Positions 48,670-61,559 of a DNA stretch of 64,000 nt are shown piece by piece (the stretch's first letter is position 1; each line of letters opens with the position of its first letter). The translations under genes and the position numbers were made by a program. The notes beneath the pieces were generated by a model. That model had not been told where the DNA came from. It saw nothing but the letters and a program-made list of their open reading frames with translations, and did not search any database. Source of the stretch: Brasenia schreberi (lineage: Eukaryota > Streptophyta > Magnoliopsida > Nymphaeales > Cabombaceae); assembly GCA_036023115.1 (NCBI GenBank), contig JAYKKT010000037.1, positions 3,816,001-3,880,000 on the forward strand, read 5' to 3'.

Positions 48670-48755
48670 CAATAGCTCACTGGGATAGAAGTTGGCACAC
48701 AAGTTGAAGGTTATAAGTCTGATACCTGGGGTGTGCATCTCGTTTCGGCTTGAAA
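48670..48755 (+). mobile_element. tRNA-derived SINE, family 2
   Basis: ATAGCTCACTGGGATAG (A box), AAGTTGAAGGTTATAAG, GATACCTGGGGTGTGCATC and TTTCGGC match the copy at 7265-7345 block by block. The A-box region is better preserved here. Confidence 0.6.
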
Positions 48756-48823
48756 TGTTAACAAAATTAATAAGCGTTCTGGCTTGGAGACAACCTCTTT
48801 GTGTGTGTGTGTGGGTGCGTGCG

Positions 48824-48827
<4 letters not shown>

Positions 48828-48877
<50 letters not shown>
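48828..48877. repeat. (GA)n microsatellite
   Basis: About 50 bases of GA preceded by a short (TG)n. The flanking open frames are repeat translation. Confidence 0.96.
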
Positions 48878-48879
<2 letters not shown>

Positions 48880-49701
48880 ATCTTGACTTGGTAGCTACTA
48901 ACAAGTTTCACTGATCTTTTTTTAGAGGAATTTCTCTAAAATTTGTTTAGCCAAAAGTCAAATTTTGTGTCTAGAACTGGAATTAGAATTCTTGGGTAAG
49001 CATGAATACATGCAGTGAACTCTAGTGAGTGGCGGATCTCCATTAAGGATAGGTGTGACATCTCCACTCAAATCATGAAAAAGAAAAAGAGTTGTTCGTG
49101 CTCATGGTTAAAGCCATGAGATACATGAATAGCCACGGTTTGAATTTTAGGTTACTATGTAATCTTTCGCTTCACCAGCAAAGGCCCATTAATGGATGGG
49201 CTATTGTTCAACCTTTCACCTCACGCCAATATGCTTGCTATGCAACAGTTCTTGATGATCTAAACCATAACTTAACGTTTTGGTTTTGATCGAGTGTTTG
49301 GGTCAGCCATTAAGAATTAAGAGCCACGTTCATGAACCTTCTTTCTTGGACAATGGGAAGGCTGAAATCAGACACGCATGATACAGTTATCGAACTTGTG
49401 ATCTTCAACTTATGAGTCGACCCCTATGCATGACCCTTTCGACATATGCGGATGCCTTATGCATTACCATTATTCAATCTCGTTCTTCTTTTTAATCTCT
49501 TTTTTTTTTTTTGACAGAAAACAACTTTGAGATACAATGACCTCAGCCTTTGTGCATACACCACCAAATTTGATGAGAAATCTCTCACAAAACTATGAAA
49601 ACCCACATGTAAAGTTGTAGTTATTGGAAGGTATCATATATGGGTGCGGATTCGTGTGTAGGTATAGTGACACGACAAACTCTCATGAATATTATTGATG
49701 A
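48878..49701. other. Non-coding, with a SINE-like piece
   Basis: At about 49352-49440 the minus strand has AAGTTGAAGATCACAAG and AGTTCGATAACTG, resembling SINE family 2. No gene is recognised; the frame 49092-49289 has no domain. Confidence 0.35.
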
Positions 49702-51245
49702 GTATAAAATAGGGATGGCAATTTGGACCCGCCCCAAGGGTATCTGCTCTGCCCCGCTCGGTATGGGACAGGTCGGGGTTAAGTTGAATGAGTTGTGAGG
49801 CAGGGCAGGGTTGGGTTTGCAGTAGACCCGCCCCACTCTGACCGGGAGTATATATGCACATGATAATGTTGAAAACAAACGAGGGTTCCTCTTTCTATCT
49901 CACTTTCTCTTCTCCCTCCATCTGGCTGCCTGCATTCCTCTGGGCCTCGGCGTCGCCGAGTCTTTATCCCCATCTCCTTCTTTCAGGTACTTGTTTTTGT
50001 TTCAAAATCAAATCGGAGTGAAGAGGCTTCATCCTTTGCTTGCAACACACCCTGGTGACTCATTGACAAAGTGAGACAGTATCTTTTTGGGGAATTACAG
50101 GTATTCAACCTCTTGCATTTTGTAAGAAGTGGTGGTCGACCATCAATTATATAGCCATTTGGTATTAGCAAGTAGAGTTACACACAAAGATTCATGATTC
50201 TCGTATTGAAAAAGATGAATGACTTGCTATATGGATACCTCATTAATGGAGATATAGAGTCTATGAACATCATATTATTTAACAAATAGTCTCGGTGAAT
50301 TTTTAAGCTCATACTAAAATGATAAGGCAATATATTTCATGTTCCATGGAATTATTAAAATTGGGTTCACATCCACCAACTCCTTATTAAAAAGATGGGT
50401 CCGAGCATACAAAGCATTAGCTATTGGCAAGGACCTTTGACTCATATAATGCAGGTGTTGAGTTTCGATTCCTGGGGAATGCCTATTTGTGTGTAAGAGT
50501 TTGGCCTTTCGCTGTGACAAAAAAAGATCACCCAAATATGTTAAAATATCTTCGAAAGACTTGATATCTTGGTTGCACAATCTTTTCCCATTACTTCTCC
50601 ATTCCTGGGAAAAGTTCTTGTTTTTGGCGAGTACATTAGGTGAAGAAACTAGAAACATGCTTTATGTGTTCTACTATATATATATTTACTGCACTCCCAT
50701 GCTCAACAATTCTAATTAACCACCATGCTTTATGTGTCCTACTATATAAATTTATTGCACTCTCATGCTTAAGAGTTCATGATCCTAATGGTTGTAATGG
50801 TTTCTTGGTTATGAAAATGCAATGGATACCATAAAATGTAATGGTTGTAAGGGTTCATGATTGTAATGGACACTTTTTAATTTTGAGGTAATCTATGTGT
50901 TCTGCTATATAACTTTTAAGTTTCACGTATGAGAATCAATATCATGATTGTAATGGTTTTTTTATTTGATTCATCAAGATTGTCATTGAACCGCCCCACG
51001 TTAGATTCATCAAGGTTGTAATTGAATTCACTAGAGACACTCTCGTGTTAGATTCTTAAGAGTTCATCACTTCATCTATACAATATCTACAGTAGAAACT
51101 TGGGCATACATGCATGGGCAGGGCGAGTGCGGGTTGGGGCGAGTTGAATGAGGTGACTGCGGAGAGGGGCAAGAGAGAAAAAATTCATGCGGGTCGGGTC
51201 CTCCTACCCACACCAACCCGCCCCACTGCCATCCTTAGTATAAAC
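49702..51245. mobile_element. Non-autonomous hAT-like transposon, 1528 bp
   Basis: The ends are inverted: TAGGGATGGCAA at 49710 and the reverse complement of TAAGGATGGCAG ending at 51237, each followed inward by G+C-rich CCCGCCCC/GGGCGGGT sequence. GTATAAAA (49702-49709) and GTATAAAC (51238-51245) form an 8-bp target duplication with one mismatch. TAGGGATGGCAA-type ends are common in plant hAT elements. No transposase is visible. A SINE-like head lies inside at 50414-50510. Confidence 0.78.
50414..50510 (+). mobile_element. tRNA-like SINE candidate inside the hAT-like element
   Basis: TTAGCTATTGGCAAGG (A-box-like) is followed by GAGTTTCGATTCCTGGGG (good B-box match) at tRNA-like spacing, and then GTGTGTAAGAG. 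Confidence 0.45.
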
Positions 51246-51443
51246 ACACACACACACAATCATAAAAAGGACATCACTTTAAAACAAACATCTATTTTTT
51301 ATTATAACACTATGAAGACTACACCAAATTATTTTGAAGTAAGCATTTATAATTAAAAGTATTTAAAATAGTTAGTGCCAAGTCAAACACAAAGAAGTAT
51401 CAGTGTCAGGTGTAACTGCTTGCCATTAAGTTAAATTGCACCC

Positions 51444-51545
51444 AGAGTGTTAGCTCAACGGCAGGATGCTCTAGCACTGTTGCTGGTGGTGGGAAGTTAG
51501 ACTTTGAACGCCTGCACTGTGTGTAGGTAGTATGTATTAGAGACC
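51444..51545 (+). mobile_element. tRNA-like SINE candidate
   Basis: GTGTTAGCTCAACGG resembles the head of SINE family 1 (GTGTTAGCTCAATGG at the window end), and GCTCTAGCACTGTTGCTG resembles its next block. The B box is poor, so this may be a decayed member. Confidence 0.45.
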
Positions 51546-52837
51546 TATCCTTAAAGAATTCATTGGCACTTACGCATGAGGATAACATGAAGCAAGTATA
51601 TTGATGCTTTTCTACTTGTTGGCAGGCTGGCAAATATTAAAGAATTCTGTGACACATAAGAATAACTGACGTGGTATAATCTTTATTTAGATATTTTACT
51701 AAATATACGTTCTTCAACCTTGTGACAGGATATGAAAAAACAAGCCACAAGTGCCTTTTTTTTATGTTTGCTGGTAGGAATTTGCCCAAGTCCAAGGTAG
51801 TATTTTGAGATTTTGGAGTTTTTCAATTTGGTTCCTTGGTTACAAAGCTACTATCAGCTGGCTTTTGATTTTTGATTTTTATTGTTTAGTTCAAATGTAT
51901 GATGTCATTACTCTTAATCCCACGTAGCACATCAATTATCATCTCATATATTATTTCATTTACCACGTCACCTCTCATGTTAGTTTATATTAAGCGAGTA
52001 AGATATCATGTCATTCATAAGCTACCTCATCTTATGTTTATTGGTATATTTAAATATTAGTTAATATTATAATTATTGTCTGTTAAATTTATACTAAAAT
52101 TTTAATTTAATATGTAATAATACTTAAATATTAATTACATTTAAATATTATTAATATTTAATAGTTATTTGGCTGCTAACCCTGCACATGAATCCATCCT
52201 TCACATCATCTATGGGTGACACCGTTAATGCTAACTCAACAATTTTGAGATCATACAAACCAAATTAAAAAACTCGAAAACCTTATAGTAGTTTTGTGAA
52301 GTTTTCCCTACTATGAAAAATAAGAGATCAAATGCATTTATGCGGAGCATACACAACACCGTTTCGAATATGTGGCAATTTCGCAAACTCACATTATTCA
52401 CATTAATGTGGGAATCAAACCAACGATCAACTGACTCATGGCTACTTATCTGAATCACAAATCAAAATCTGCTTATCTCAATCATAAATAAAAGAATATT
52501 TAAAAGATTAATTTGATGATTTAGCACTTGGCATTAACCAAAACGAACCTTGATCAATGATAGTTGGCACGCAAAGTCTATATATAACCATTCTGCAGAC
52601 ACTCGAGAAACCTCGATAGCATGCATATAGCCCCAAGACATGGACCCTTGACCTTTGGACTAACGCTTCAGACGGATAAACTCCTGATTGCCTCTCCAAC
52701 AGCCGAGCCCTCTCAGCTTTGGTAAGTACAGGTGGTGTCATCAGAATGTCCAAATCCATCTGTACCAACCAGGCTAATAAGAACTTTGGTAGCTTTGTGA
52801 AAAGTTTGTTTTATATTCTTCCGTAACATGAGGAGAG
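51546..52837. other. AT-rich intergenic sequence
   Basis: A very AT-rich, palindrome-rich patch lies at 52020-52170 (TTAAATATT and AATATTTAA runs). No gene is recognised. Confidence 0.4.
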
Positions 52838-52929
<92 letters not shown>

Positions 52930-53080
52930 ACCAGATCCCTCCAACTATTAACCTATTTAATCATATTCGATCATTGTTTTTTATATAATTTCAAAAATTA
53001 TAAGAATATTTAAAAATAAAAAATAAATTATTACACTCATGTCATAGGTATGAGTAGGCAAGATCCTCTCTCTTTATATA
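52838..53080. repeat. (CT)n(TA)n microsatellite with dispersed-repeat copy
   Basis: A CT tract to about 52876 is followed by a TA tract to about 52925, then sequence of the dispersed-repeat family (TTTCAAAAATTATAAGAATA, TTATTACACTCATG). Confidence 0.7.
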
Positions 53081-54870
53081 TAAAAATAAGTCACTTTGGA
53101 CTTTGTCCTTCCTTACGGATCCCAAACATCTAATCTAATCAAAGTAAATAATGATTGGCATCAAAAAGCAACAGAATTGAGCTTTCTAAGAATATGACAA
53201 CATAGCATGACAAATGCAATAAAATTTTCACACACATATATATATAGAGAGAAAGAAAGAAACATTGTCCCATATGTGCATTGCGCACCATGCACCGTCC
53301 TTGTATTTCGCCACCAACCGATGACTGAAACGCTACATGCTGGCCTCAGCCACTTTCCTTCTCTACCGTGCAACCATTTTGTGACACCAGCCATCACCAC
53401 CACTGCCACTTCTCAACCAATTTCTCTTTATATATGTGTCATTCCCCCCCCGCCCCCCTATCTAGTAGATAGATAGGCAGATGGAGATCCGTATGCATGT
53501 GATCTCCATACCAATACCCCGGAAAATATTTTATGCTGCTTTAAATTTGATGGTCTAAACGGATTGGCTGGAAGCATTGCATCATGAGATGTCGCTTTCA
53601 TGCCTATGAAGCAACAACCCATGGGTGCTGTTGGTGGTGCACGAGTTTATGATGGAGAAGTTGATGCATGATGCATGCGCTGTTTGATGATGGGGCACCA
53701 TGATGGCACATCATCAGCTGCCCCACATTGATTGCGTGTGGGTCATGACAGATGATGCATATCATTAATCATGCATGCCACATTTGCCTTTCAGAATTCC
53801 AGCTCTAGACAGATGCATGTGCATGGGTACGTCCATTCTTGTGCTCTTATAAACTTGGATGCATTATTTCTAACGTATAACAAATTAACGATAATAGTAA
53901 TGATCATGCTTCTAGACGACATCCAGTTGGAAGTTCTTGAATTTGATCTTTGTTAGAAGTATAAACTATTGAATCCATCTTTGGAAGAACCATGACAATA
54001 TTCATATTCAATCCTATTCTCTCTCTCTCACACACACACAGACAGTCACCAATCACTTTCAGGGGCCTCGTTTTGAATCAAGAAGAGAGTGGTGTCTTCT
54101 TGGATGAAACATCAACAGTTGTATGAAGGTGAGATACCTGGCCATGCTTAATTGTCGCATTACAAGGGTACTTGCAGTGGTAGATCTGCGAGAGCCAGCA
54201 CGCTTTCGATAATTCATAATCTTGGCAACCTTTCGGAGTGAACGTCCGTCTTCACCACCACAATAGTGTCCGAAAAAAGCTTGTCACTCCGTCGATACCC
54301 AGAATTCAGATAACTCGATTATTTCCCGTGAACTATTCTTTTAGAGGATTAGTTCGATCCAAGAATTGAGATGAAAGTTGCAGGCAGAAAAATGATTCAT
54401 AAGTTCATTGTTAATGGAGTTGACTGGATCAAATAATTAACGAAATGAGCGTCGTATCAGAAATTATTGCCACAGACGCTGTGGAAGAAAATTAAGTAAT
54501 AGTACGTGTAGAAACGGCTGTACAAACTAAATTCGTTATTGGAATAGAGATATCGAATGAATGATGACAAATATTATCCATGATCAATATCGATGGCTTC
54601 TTGCTTATTTAGAATGAGGAACTATTATGGATGTGATTGAGCCAAGTATCTCATGCCTCAAGCTTGACTACATTAATTATGGAGCTTACCCGATTAATTG
54701 TTGCGCTTACTCAAGCACGACTTGATAAGATTGTGATATTGGAGCTCAAGGGCAGCTCAAAGGGCCAGAAGAGAAATTGTGCCAGTAGCCGAACGCTTGC
54801 ATTTTAGTGCCTTGGAGTTCTCACCTGCTACTTTTCTACCGCCATTTCATTTCTTTTTATTGACTGTGTT
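53081..54870. other. Intergenic, no gene recognised
   Basis: It contains a C-rich run near 53441-53458 and a purine/pyrimidine-mixed stretch rich in GATGATG and CATGCATG at 53640-53780. The open frames 53161-53476 and 53771-53956 lack domains. Confidence 0.35.
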
Positions 54871-54872
54871 TG

Positions 54873-54887
54873 CATATATATATATAT

Positions 54888-54925
<38 letters not shown>

Positions 54926-55240
54926 TGTTCTGTGATTGCTTTTTAGTGGTATGAATGTAATTTACAAGATTTAAGAATTTTCAAAAAAGATAAAAATTAA
55001 TATTATTATACTCATATTTCTAAAAGTAATGATCGGATATGCGTGAGCATAATCCAATCACTCGGATCATGCACGCTTATGATATACCCACTAATTGTTT
55101 TTTAATGGTATGTGTATAATTTTAAACAATATAAGGGTTTTCAAAAAATAAAAATCATTATTATTATACTTATGTTCTTGAAAAGTTATGGTCGAATATT
55201 AGTTAACAACATAAGTGTTCGACTGAATCCAACCACTACT
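54873..55240. repeat. (TA)n(GATA)n followed by two dispersed-repeat units
   Basis: A TA run and about eight TAGA units end near 54925. Two related units of about 150 bp follow (54945-55090 and 55095-55240), sharing TGGTATG, TTTTCAAAAAA, TTATTATTATAC and the ATCCAA-CACT end. Confidence 0.65.
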
Positions 55241-56026
55241 TGTGTTTGTATATATACAAATGTTATACTATAGAACATTTCAAAGTTCATAATATATTAT
55301 ACTTTTTTTCTTACAAAAAACTAAAACATTTCATTAATGGCATTGCATAGATTTATCGATTGAATAGAGAAAGATGTTCATTATATATACTTAAGGGTGT
55401 TTGTTATCTACACACCCCTTTTACTATACACTCTCAAATTTTATAAATACTAAAAAATACTCCTGATTGAATTTTTCTCTTCTCTCCACATCAAAATCCG
55501 ACAACTTTCTCCTCTTCTAGCAATTAATTTTCATCCAATTTTCATTGATTGTTAAGTATTATATGATTATTTGCAACCAATTGTCATCTATTAGTTAGTT
55601 ACGAATCTAGTTGGAATCAAACGAATCAAGAAACAACAAGAGCATAAAAGAAAATCGAAGAAACGATTGATTCGCCCATTATCTCTAGTTTTTTTGGTTT
55701 TAGAAGGTTGGTTTTTACTAAGGTCATTGTATTTTCATTGCTTTACTTGAAATCTTTTGATTTTTAAAACGTTTGAAAAAAGATTTTCGATTTTGAGTGA
55801 AAGCAAAGTTCTCATTGGAATCGCATATGGAAACGAAGCACATCCGTGTCCCTCCTTAGAAACACAACCCATCCGCATCATCTTTTGACAACACACTTGT
55901 ATCACGCCTCTTTCAACTGAATAGTTTGTTTTTTTCTTTTTTTTCACTTGATGTTTTTAGTTCTTTTGGCAGAATGATAAAAACCTTGTACAAACTTTTT
56001 ACAATGAAAGTAAGTCAGACAATACA

Positions 56027-57400
56027 TTGACTGAGTGCAGTACTTATCATACAATGATTGAAGATTGTGACAGTGGTTTCATTGCACTGGACGATGTATT
56101 TGGTGATTGGTTGGCAAAAGAAGTGGATGATGAATTTGTTGATTGCGAGAATGATGGTCTAGACTATTCACTTGTGTATGCAACTGATAATATGTTCAGG
56201 AGTCGTACTGAACTTCTTGACTATGTAAAACTAGTAGAAGGAAGCATAATATTGTTACAATTATTATTCGTTCGAAAAGTAAAGGTGTAATAAGCAAGGT
56301 ATGACTTGGTTGTGAAGGGAGTTATATATAGGAAAGATAAAAATATTGATGTTGAAAGTACTAGATGGATAGACATTAAGAAGGTTGGCTGCCACTTGTT
56401 ATTAAGAGGAGAGAACGAAGTGGATGAATATTACAAGTTATATGTAGTGAATGAGACACATAACCATCCTTTAAGTTTATATCTCGAGGAACATGTTTTT
56501 GCAGAGAGATTGAGTAAATCAGAATAACAAAAGGGTTTACAAAAAGCTATTACAAACTAAAACATATTTTGACGTATTTGAAGTAGGTGGACGTGAATAA
56601 TGTGAGTAAGGTAAAATATATTTATAACTCAAGAATAAAAATAAGAGAGAAATATCATGATTCTTGAAGTATTTTATAACTACTACACGATCTAAATATT
56701 AACCATTATCATATTCATAAAGTTCTTGATACAGATACTATCAATGATATTGTATTTGTCCATCCTCATTCATTACACCTACTTCATTTATTTTCATGGG
56801 TATTGAAATTTAATTGCACATATAAGATAAACATATAAGTGTTTTACTATTTCGGTATAATGTTTATCCTATATTACTATCATTACTATTTATATATTTT
56901 TAATATTTTGTATAGATATAAGATGTTTTTTCTTGAGGTTACTCGGTTCACATCAATCTATAAGAACTTCTTCGTAGCTTTTGCGACATTCACATAGTCT
57001 ACCTTGTACCCACGAGTTCAAGCTTATGCTTAAATGTGATTCTTTGATAGAATTATCAAGTATTGATCTATTTTGGAAGAAGCTAGATATAGAGAAGGAT
57101 GCCATATTTATTGTCGGTCAAGAAAAGGATGAAGGAGCATCTATGGAGACTGTTTGAAGGAAGTTATGAAACCATCAATAATACGAGAAATTAAGATGTT
57201 GGATAAACAATTGATCTCTAAGTACAATAACTTACAAGAACCATCAATTCATTGCCCTAAAGATAAACCATCTAATCAATCTACTAGTCGGAACTTATCG
57301 GCTTTAGAGCATGTAGGCAATGACACCTTGCATAGAAAAAGACATGGGTGTACACATGGTCGAGGACACGATACCTCTCTTTAGATGAGGCAATCCTCTC
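56027..57400 (+). pseudogene. FAR1-type/MULE transposase remnant
   Basis: The frame 56027-56290 is an acidic N-terminus. The frame 56306-56527 has the FAR1-like zinc-binding region, CHLLLRGENEVDEYYKLYVV followed by NETHNHPLSLYLEEHVFAER. The MULE part appears in other frames: HPHSL-like and NCTYKIN near 56760-56830, and FLEVTRFTSIYKNFFVAFA near 56925-56980. The catalytic core beyond that is missing, and sequence resumes with KLRGRPK-like tail features and NLSALEHVGNDT at about 57150-57384. It is clearly dead. Confidence 0.75.
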
Positions 57401-58480
57401 TATCGTTGAGAAAAATATTTCTAAGCAACTTGACTTTGAACCCACTTATGAGACAGAAATACCACAATTTATGGGCATCTTAATAAATGATTGAGTAAAT
57501 ATTATTGGAGATGAAACTTTCAGGTATAGAGTCATTGGTGCACTTGCTGGACAAGAAGAGGAATGGTGACGTGAAACTCGCACAGTGATTGAAAGAGGTG
57601 ACACATAGACATCACATATATGCATAGGTTTTTTGAGAAGATAACGATGTTGATACTGTTATTCAATGTATTGCTTACATGAGAGATGGGCAATGATCTA
57701 GTTAGTATTGGATGACAATGTCATATATGAGTGTAGGTATCACTACTCAATGAAATATAGTGTTGATACTCTTTTTTATGATAGGGCCAATGATATTTTT
57801 ATCACTAGTGTAAGACATTCAACAGTCTACTATTAGGATTGTGTGGTTATATGCTATCATTATACTGCATAATATTTTTTAGTGGTGAGCATAATATATT
57901 TCATGACATATTACATTATTGCGACAATTCATAGATTATTTACATTTATTTTGTTTATATTTTTTTCGTAGATGGATATGGTTGATGGCTCTCCGAGGCC
58001 TCCTATCTTTTTATCATGGCAACATTACTATGATGAAAGTGTTGGAAGTTGGCCAACTATGATTCAAGAACATACCAACTTATATCTACAATTCAGAGGA
58101 CCAGAAAATGATGTTGTACATGATATCAAGGATGATGACTAAGTGTAACTATTGTACATTTGTCTCGTATTATTACCAACTATTGTCCATTATCGAGAGA
58201 AATCATGTATTATGTTTATTGATAGAGAATTACAAAAATGCAATTATTTTTCATTACAATCAAGTACAACATATGCAATGTTTTGAATTCACTGACCATT
58301 ACTATCGTTATCATCAAGTGTCAACCGATAGATTCTTTTGTGGCATTATTCATACGTCTCTAAGAGACCTAGCAATAATGGATCACCGTCCAACGGTCAT
58401 GACACAAGCTCTTAATGTACTGAAGCTAGTGCTAATGTCTATCATATTACACTCATACGCTGATATACGAAATTAAGCAT
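57400..58480 (+). pseudogene. OTU-like protease remnant fused downstream of the transposase
   Basis: IPQFMGILIND followed by IIGDETFRYRVIGALAGQEE and W-RETRTVIERG at about 57465-57600 follows the layout of transposon-encoded OTU domains, whose catalytic block is normally DG-x-C-GFRA. Here the cysteine is absent (ETF at its place). Later MLDDNVIYECRYHYS and FLSWQHYYDESVGSWPTM extend the similarity. The identification rests on my memory of the family pattern and on position. Confidence 0.5.
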
Positions 58481-59470
58481 AAGAAATTTAGTTTTGAAAA
58501 ACCAAAAAGGAAAATCTCTAATAGAATTACAATCATTTATTTACCTATACATAGAACAATATATCACATTGCCTAACTAAAGTATGTCAAATAAGGCATA
58601 GCTGAGTGCTAGAATCTTATAAAATAAATCAGTGCATTCTTTAGATATACCAATTCCATGTATAACTTGTGATACTCATATAGTACAGTGTTGGGAGTCC
58701 AAAATGGTAAAGCTCAAAGCAATGTGAGTGTTGAGCTTTCCATGTCACCTCGCGTGACTCGTATTGTACCTTATACATATATGGCTTCACACACTTCTTG
58801 CAATGGAAGGTTTTATCACTACATCCAGAATGCTTTGATGCTAGTCAAAGTAAGAAACCACACGATTTGACATGTAAGGCTGCATAACATCTACGTGGTG
58901 AATGCATTCGTAATATCTTGATAACTTGTATGCATTACAATTCAGGTATTTTAGAGAACTGTATGGCTATCAATTAGAATGCATTGCACAAAATAGTACG
59001 TAAGCATACATAACATCCAAATATACTCTCATCGCATGGTTCCAATATAACATCCAAATTTACTCACATCAAGTCCAATTGTTTATGATATTGAGTTTGT
59101 CGAATAACAAGAGATTGTCTATGACATACACTACTCAATCATCAACCTACTCATAGTTCTCTATCCTGTTATACTGATTGCATAATGACTCTAAAAGCTG
59201 AGAAGTACTCATAAATCCATGTTTGAAAATAAAATATATAGCTTGTTAATTTTTTAACAAAAACAAAGTTTAAATAACAGAAGCAATAATAGTAAAAAAA
59301 TTATCTGAAGTAAAGAAGTATGTCCACTAAGTTATTGTACTTCTATTCGAGATGCCTTTCCTAATTATATGTATAAATACGCTAATTTAGTTACACCCGA
59401 CACATAATTGTTAATCCACCTACAATTGTGTCCTAGCAGATTCAAAAATGGTATGAGAACCCTATCTTTA
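58481..59470. other. Interior of the Mutator-like element, unassigned
   Basis: No domain recognised on either strand between the OTU-like and PMD-like remnants. It could hold the C-terminal part of the PMD gene. Confidence 0.35.
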
Positions 59471-59473
59471 GAC

Positions 59474-60062
59474 TTATGATATAAGGTATATCCTAACTGA
59501 TATAATAAAACATAAGGTTTTATTTTCATTACTCACTCTCCTTGCAAAATTAGCTCGGATCACTTCATACTTAATAGCCTCAGACTTAATCTCATAGTAT
59601 ACTTTATCAATGCCTATTCCCAATGTATCACCTAGAATTTCTTCATTATTTTTGACCATCATCTATTTTTTTAAGGCAAGTTACCCCATTGAAAAAACAA
59701 GTAACTTGTGGACATCATGAAATGTGATAGTCATCTCATCCCATGGTATATAGAAGTTGTTTGTGTCTAGTTGCTATAAAAAAGTCAACAATACATGATC
59801 TACCACCTCATACCGTAAGTCTATCTGTCCAATCAGCCTAGTACAATTTGCAAGCTCGACCCAATTTTTCAACCTCACATATGTATTCTTCACTCACTAG
59901 CCTCACGTATGTATATATAGAGTGTTTACGTAAACTTTCAAAATCAACAATATACCTCAATAAATCGACGAATCTACTTCGAATCGACTCTAAAAATTGC
60001 AAAAACCCTTCTTTCTCCTCTTGTGTTTTCGGTTCTTCCAAAATCCATTTTTTGATAGACAT
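59474..60062 (-). pseudogene. Plant mobile domain (PMD) gene remnant
   Basis: The minus strand starts MSIKKWILEEPKTQEEKEGF and reads, with a frame change, CTRLIGQIDLRYEVVDHVLL and NNFYIPWDEMTITFHDVHKL. This corresponds to the signature of plant mobile domain proteins (a W/H-PxTxTF-GEMTxTLxDV type block), then EEILGDTLGIGIDKVYYEIK. PMD proteins occur as host genes (MAIN, MAIL1) and inside Gypsy and Mutator elements. The stops and its location between MULE ends support the transposon form. Confidence 0.68.
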
Positions 60063-60298
60063 CGTAATAGATCTCCCACTACATGACTAAAATGAAGCGG
60101 GAAGCGAGGATCAATCAGAGAAATGAGCAGAAATGAGAGCTACAAGGCGGATACCCGAGAGGAGAGAGATTGTCCTATTTTCTAATGGAAGGGCAATTTC
60201 ATAAATATAAAAAATGTACAAGATATTTTAGAAAAAACAGAAATTTTGGAGTATGTATATAGTAAAAGGGGTGTGCGTGTATCAATTACGATACTTAA

Positions 60299-61506
60299 AA
60301 GATAAGTAGAAAAGCTAGGATCTTAAGATCCCAATACGGTCGTACAATCCTCAAACTTAATGTCCTCACACATGTCTTTGCCAGGTTCACACACACATAT
60401 ATATATATATATAGGGCTCACCAGCAATTCGATTTAAATTAGTCAGTTTGAGCGAATCACCGAGTCTCTGAAGGGACTCGGCTCAATTACTCCATGAACT
60501 ATATAATGTAGTCCACGGTTTCGTTGTTGATTTGTCAAATATCGAGTTGAATGGAGGCACCATCTAGGCTCAGCGTGGGTACGCCAGTGAGTCCTTGGGT
60601 TACAAACCCATGGCTTTCCCTCAGGTTGTGTTTCAAAGGGAAAATGATAAACAAAGACCGAAACAAGCCAGGCTCATTCAGAATCAGATCCTTTAAAACG
60701 TCGGGCCATCTTTGGTGAGTCAGTCATGAGCTAGAGTTGGTTGTCTGAGTAAATAATTTTGAATATGGAAATACAAAGATCGATTTTCAAGACAGCGTTA
60801 TTTTTATGTGTAAAAAGATAGATTTTCTTTTCACATTTAAAATAGAAATCATTATTTTGATAAGCATCTTTTAATTATTTTCTTAGAAGAATATCTTAAC
60901 ATTTTCTTGGAAAGGGTAAACCATAATATTACCTTTACTTCTAAAATTGTTTGGGATATTTAATAAATTTAACTCATGCAGTGCAACATAATATTACATA
61001 GACAAGCAAAGATACGTACACACATACAATGGGAATTTACATCAAGCCACTCCACCCGAAATTTCGAAAGTAAACTTAAAGCCTATAACCCATCATGGGA
61101 TCCATAAGCTATAATACATAATTCGCCCTACCTTAAACCATTAAAGGGGCTATGTAGCCTGCTTTAAAAGAGTTTCTAGATCCACCACTGTGTACTTGAA
61201 GACATGGCACCAGTTTCAAGCAGAAGCAAACTGGTAAACCGACGGTAATTGGAACTAGCAAACAGGAACTGAAAAATCAAATCTCGAAGCATAACCAAGC
61301 CTTGGGGGTACCCAATTTGGTTACAATCCCTCCTTTGATAGAACTGGAACTGAAACCGGAGGTTCATAGATTTGATCCTTTTCATAAGTTTTTCTTCTTC
61401 AAACTTTTTGCTTTTATTTTTTTGTTTTTCTTTAGTTGTTGGTTCACCAATAACTGTAATTGGAAGTGTAGTACAAAACTCAGTTCTGTTACCATTTATG
61501 TTTCAC

Positions 61507-61549
<43 letters not shown>

Positions 61550-61555
61550 CTCACA
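60299..61555. other. Intergenic, no gene recognised
   Basis: It contains a short (TA)n at 60399-60413 and a small hairpin CCGAGTC...GACTCGG at 60460-60481. The frames 61176-61562 have no domain. A (TA)n(GA)n tract lies at 61507-61549. Confidence 0.4.
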
Positions 61556-61559
61556 TGGT

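Larger units (their letters stand above)
55386..60298. mobile_element. Mutator-like element with FAR1/MULE-OTU remnant and PMD remnant
   Basis: TATACTTAA (55386-55394) and GATACTTAA (60290-60298) form a 9-bp target duplication with one mismatch. Inside, ACACCCCTTTTACTATA (55412-55428) recurs exactly in inverted orientation at 60258-60274, 17 and 15 bases from the ends, and looser similarity continues inward, giving the terminal inverted repeats. The 4895-bp interior holds a + strand transposase/OTU pseudogene (about 56027-58480) and a minus-strand plant mobile domain pseudogene (about 59470-60062), convergent to each other. The 9-bp duplication is typical of Mutator elements. Confidence 0.83.

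Noticed and set aside
53640..53780. GATGATG/CATCATC-rich stretch that could fold, considered as a microRNA precursor
   Set aside because: The arms are short and imperfect and no known mature microRNA sequence was recognised.
58108..58476. A 122-codon + strand frame considered as an independent gene
   Set aside because: It lies inside the Mutator-like element downstream of OTU-like sequence, and neighbouring frames fit the transposon pattern as well; no separate domain is seen.
60460..60481. Small hairpin CCGAGTC...GACTCGG
   Set aside because: A 7-bp stem alone is expected by chance in 64 kb and nothing around it suggests a terminator or RNA gene.
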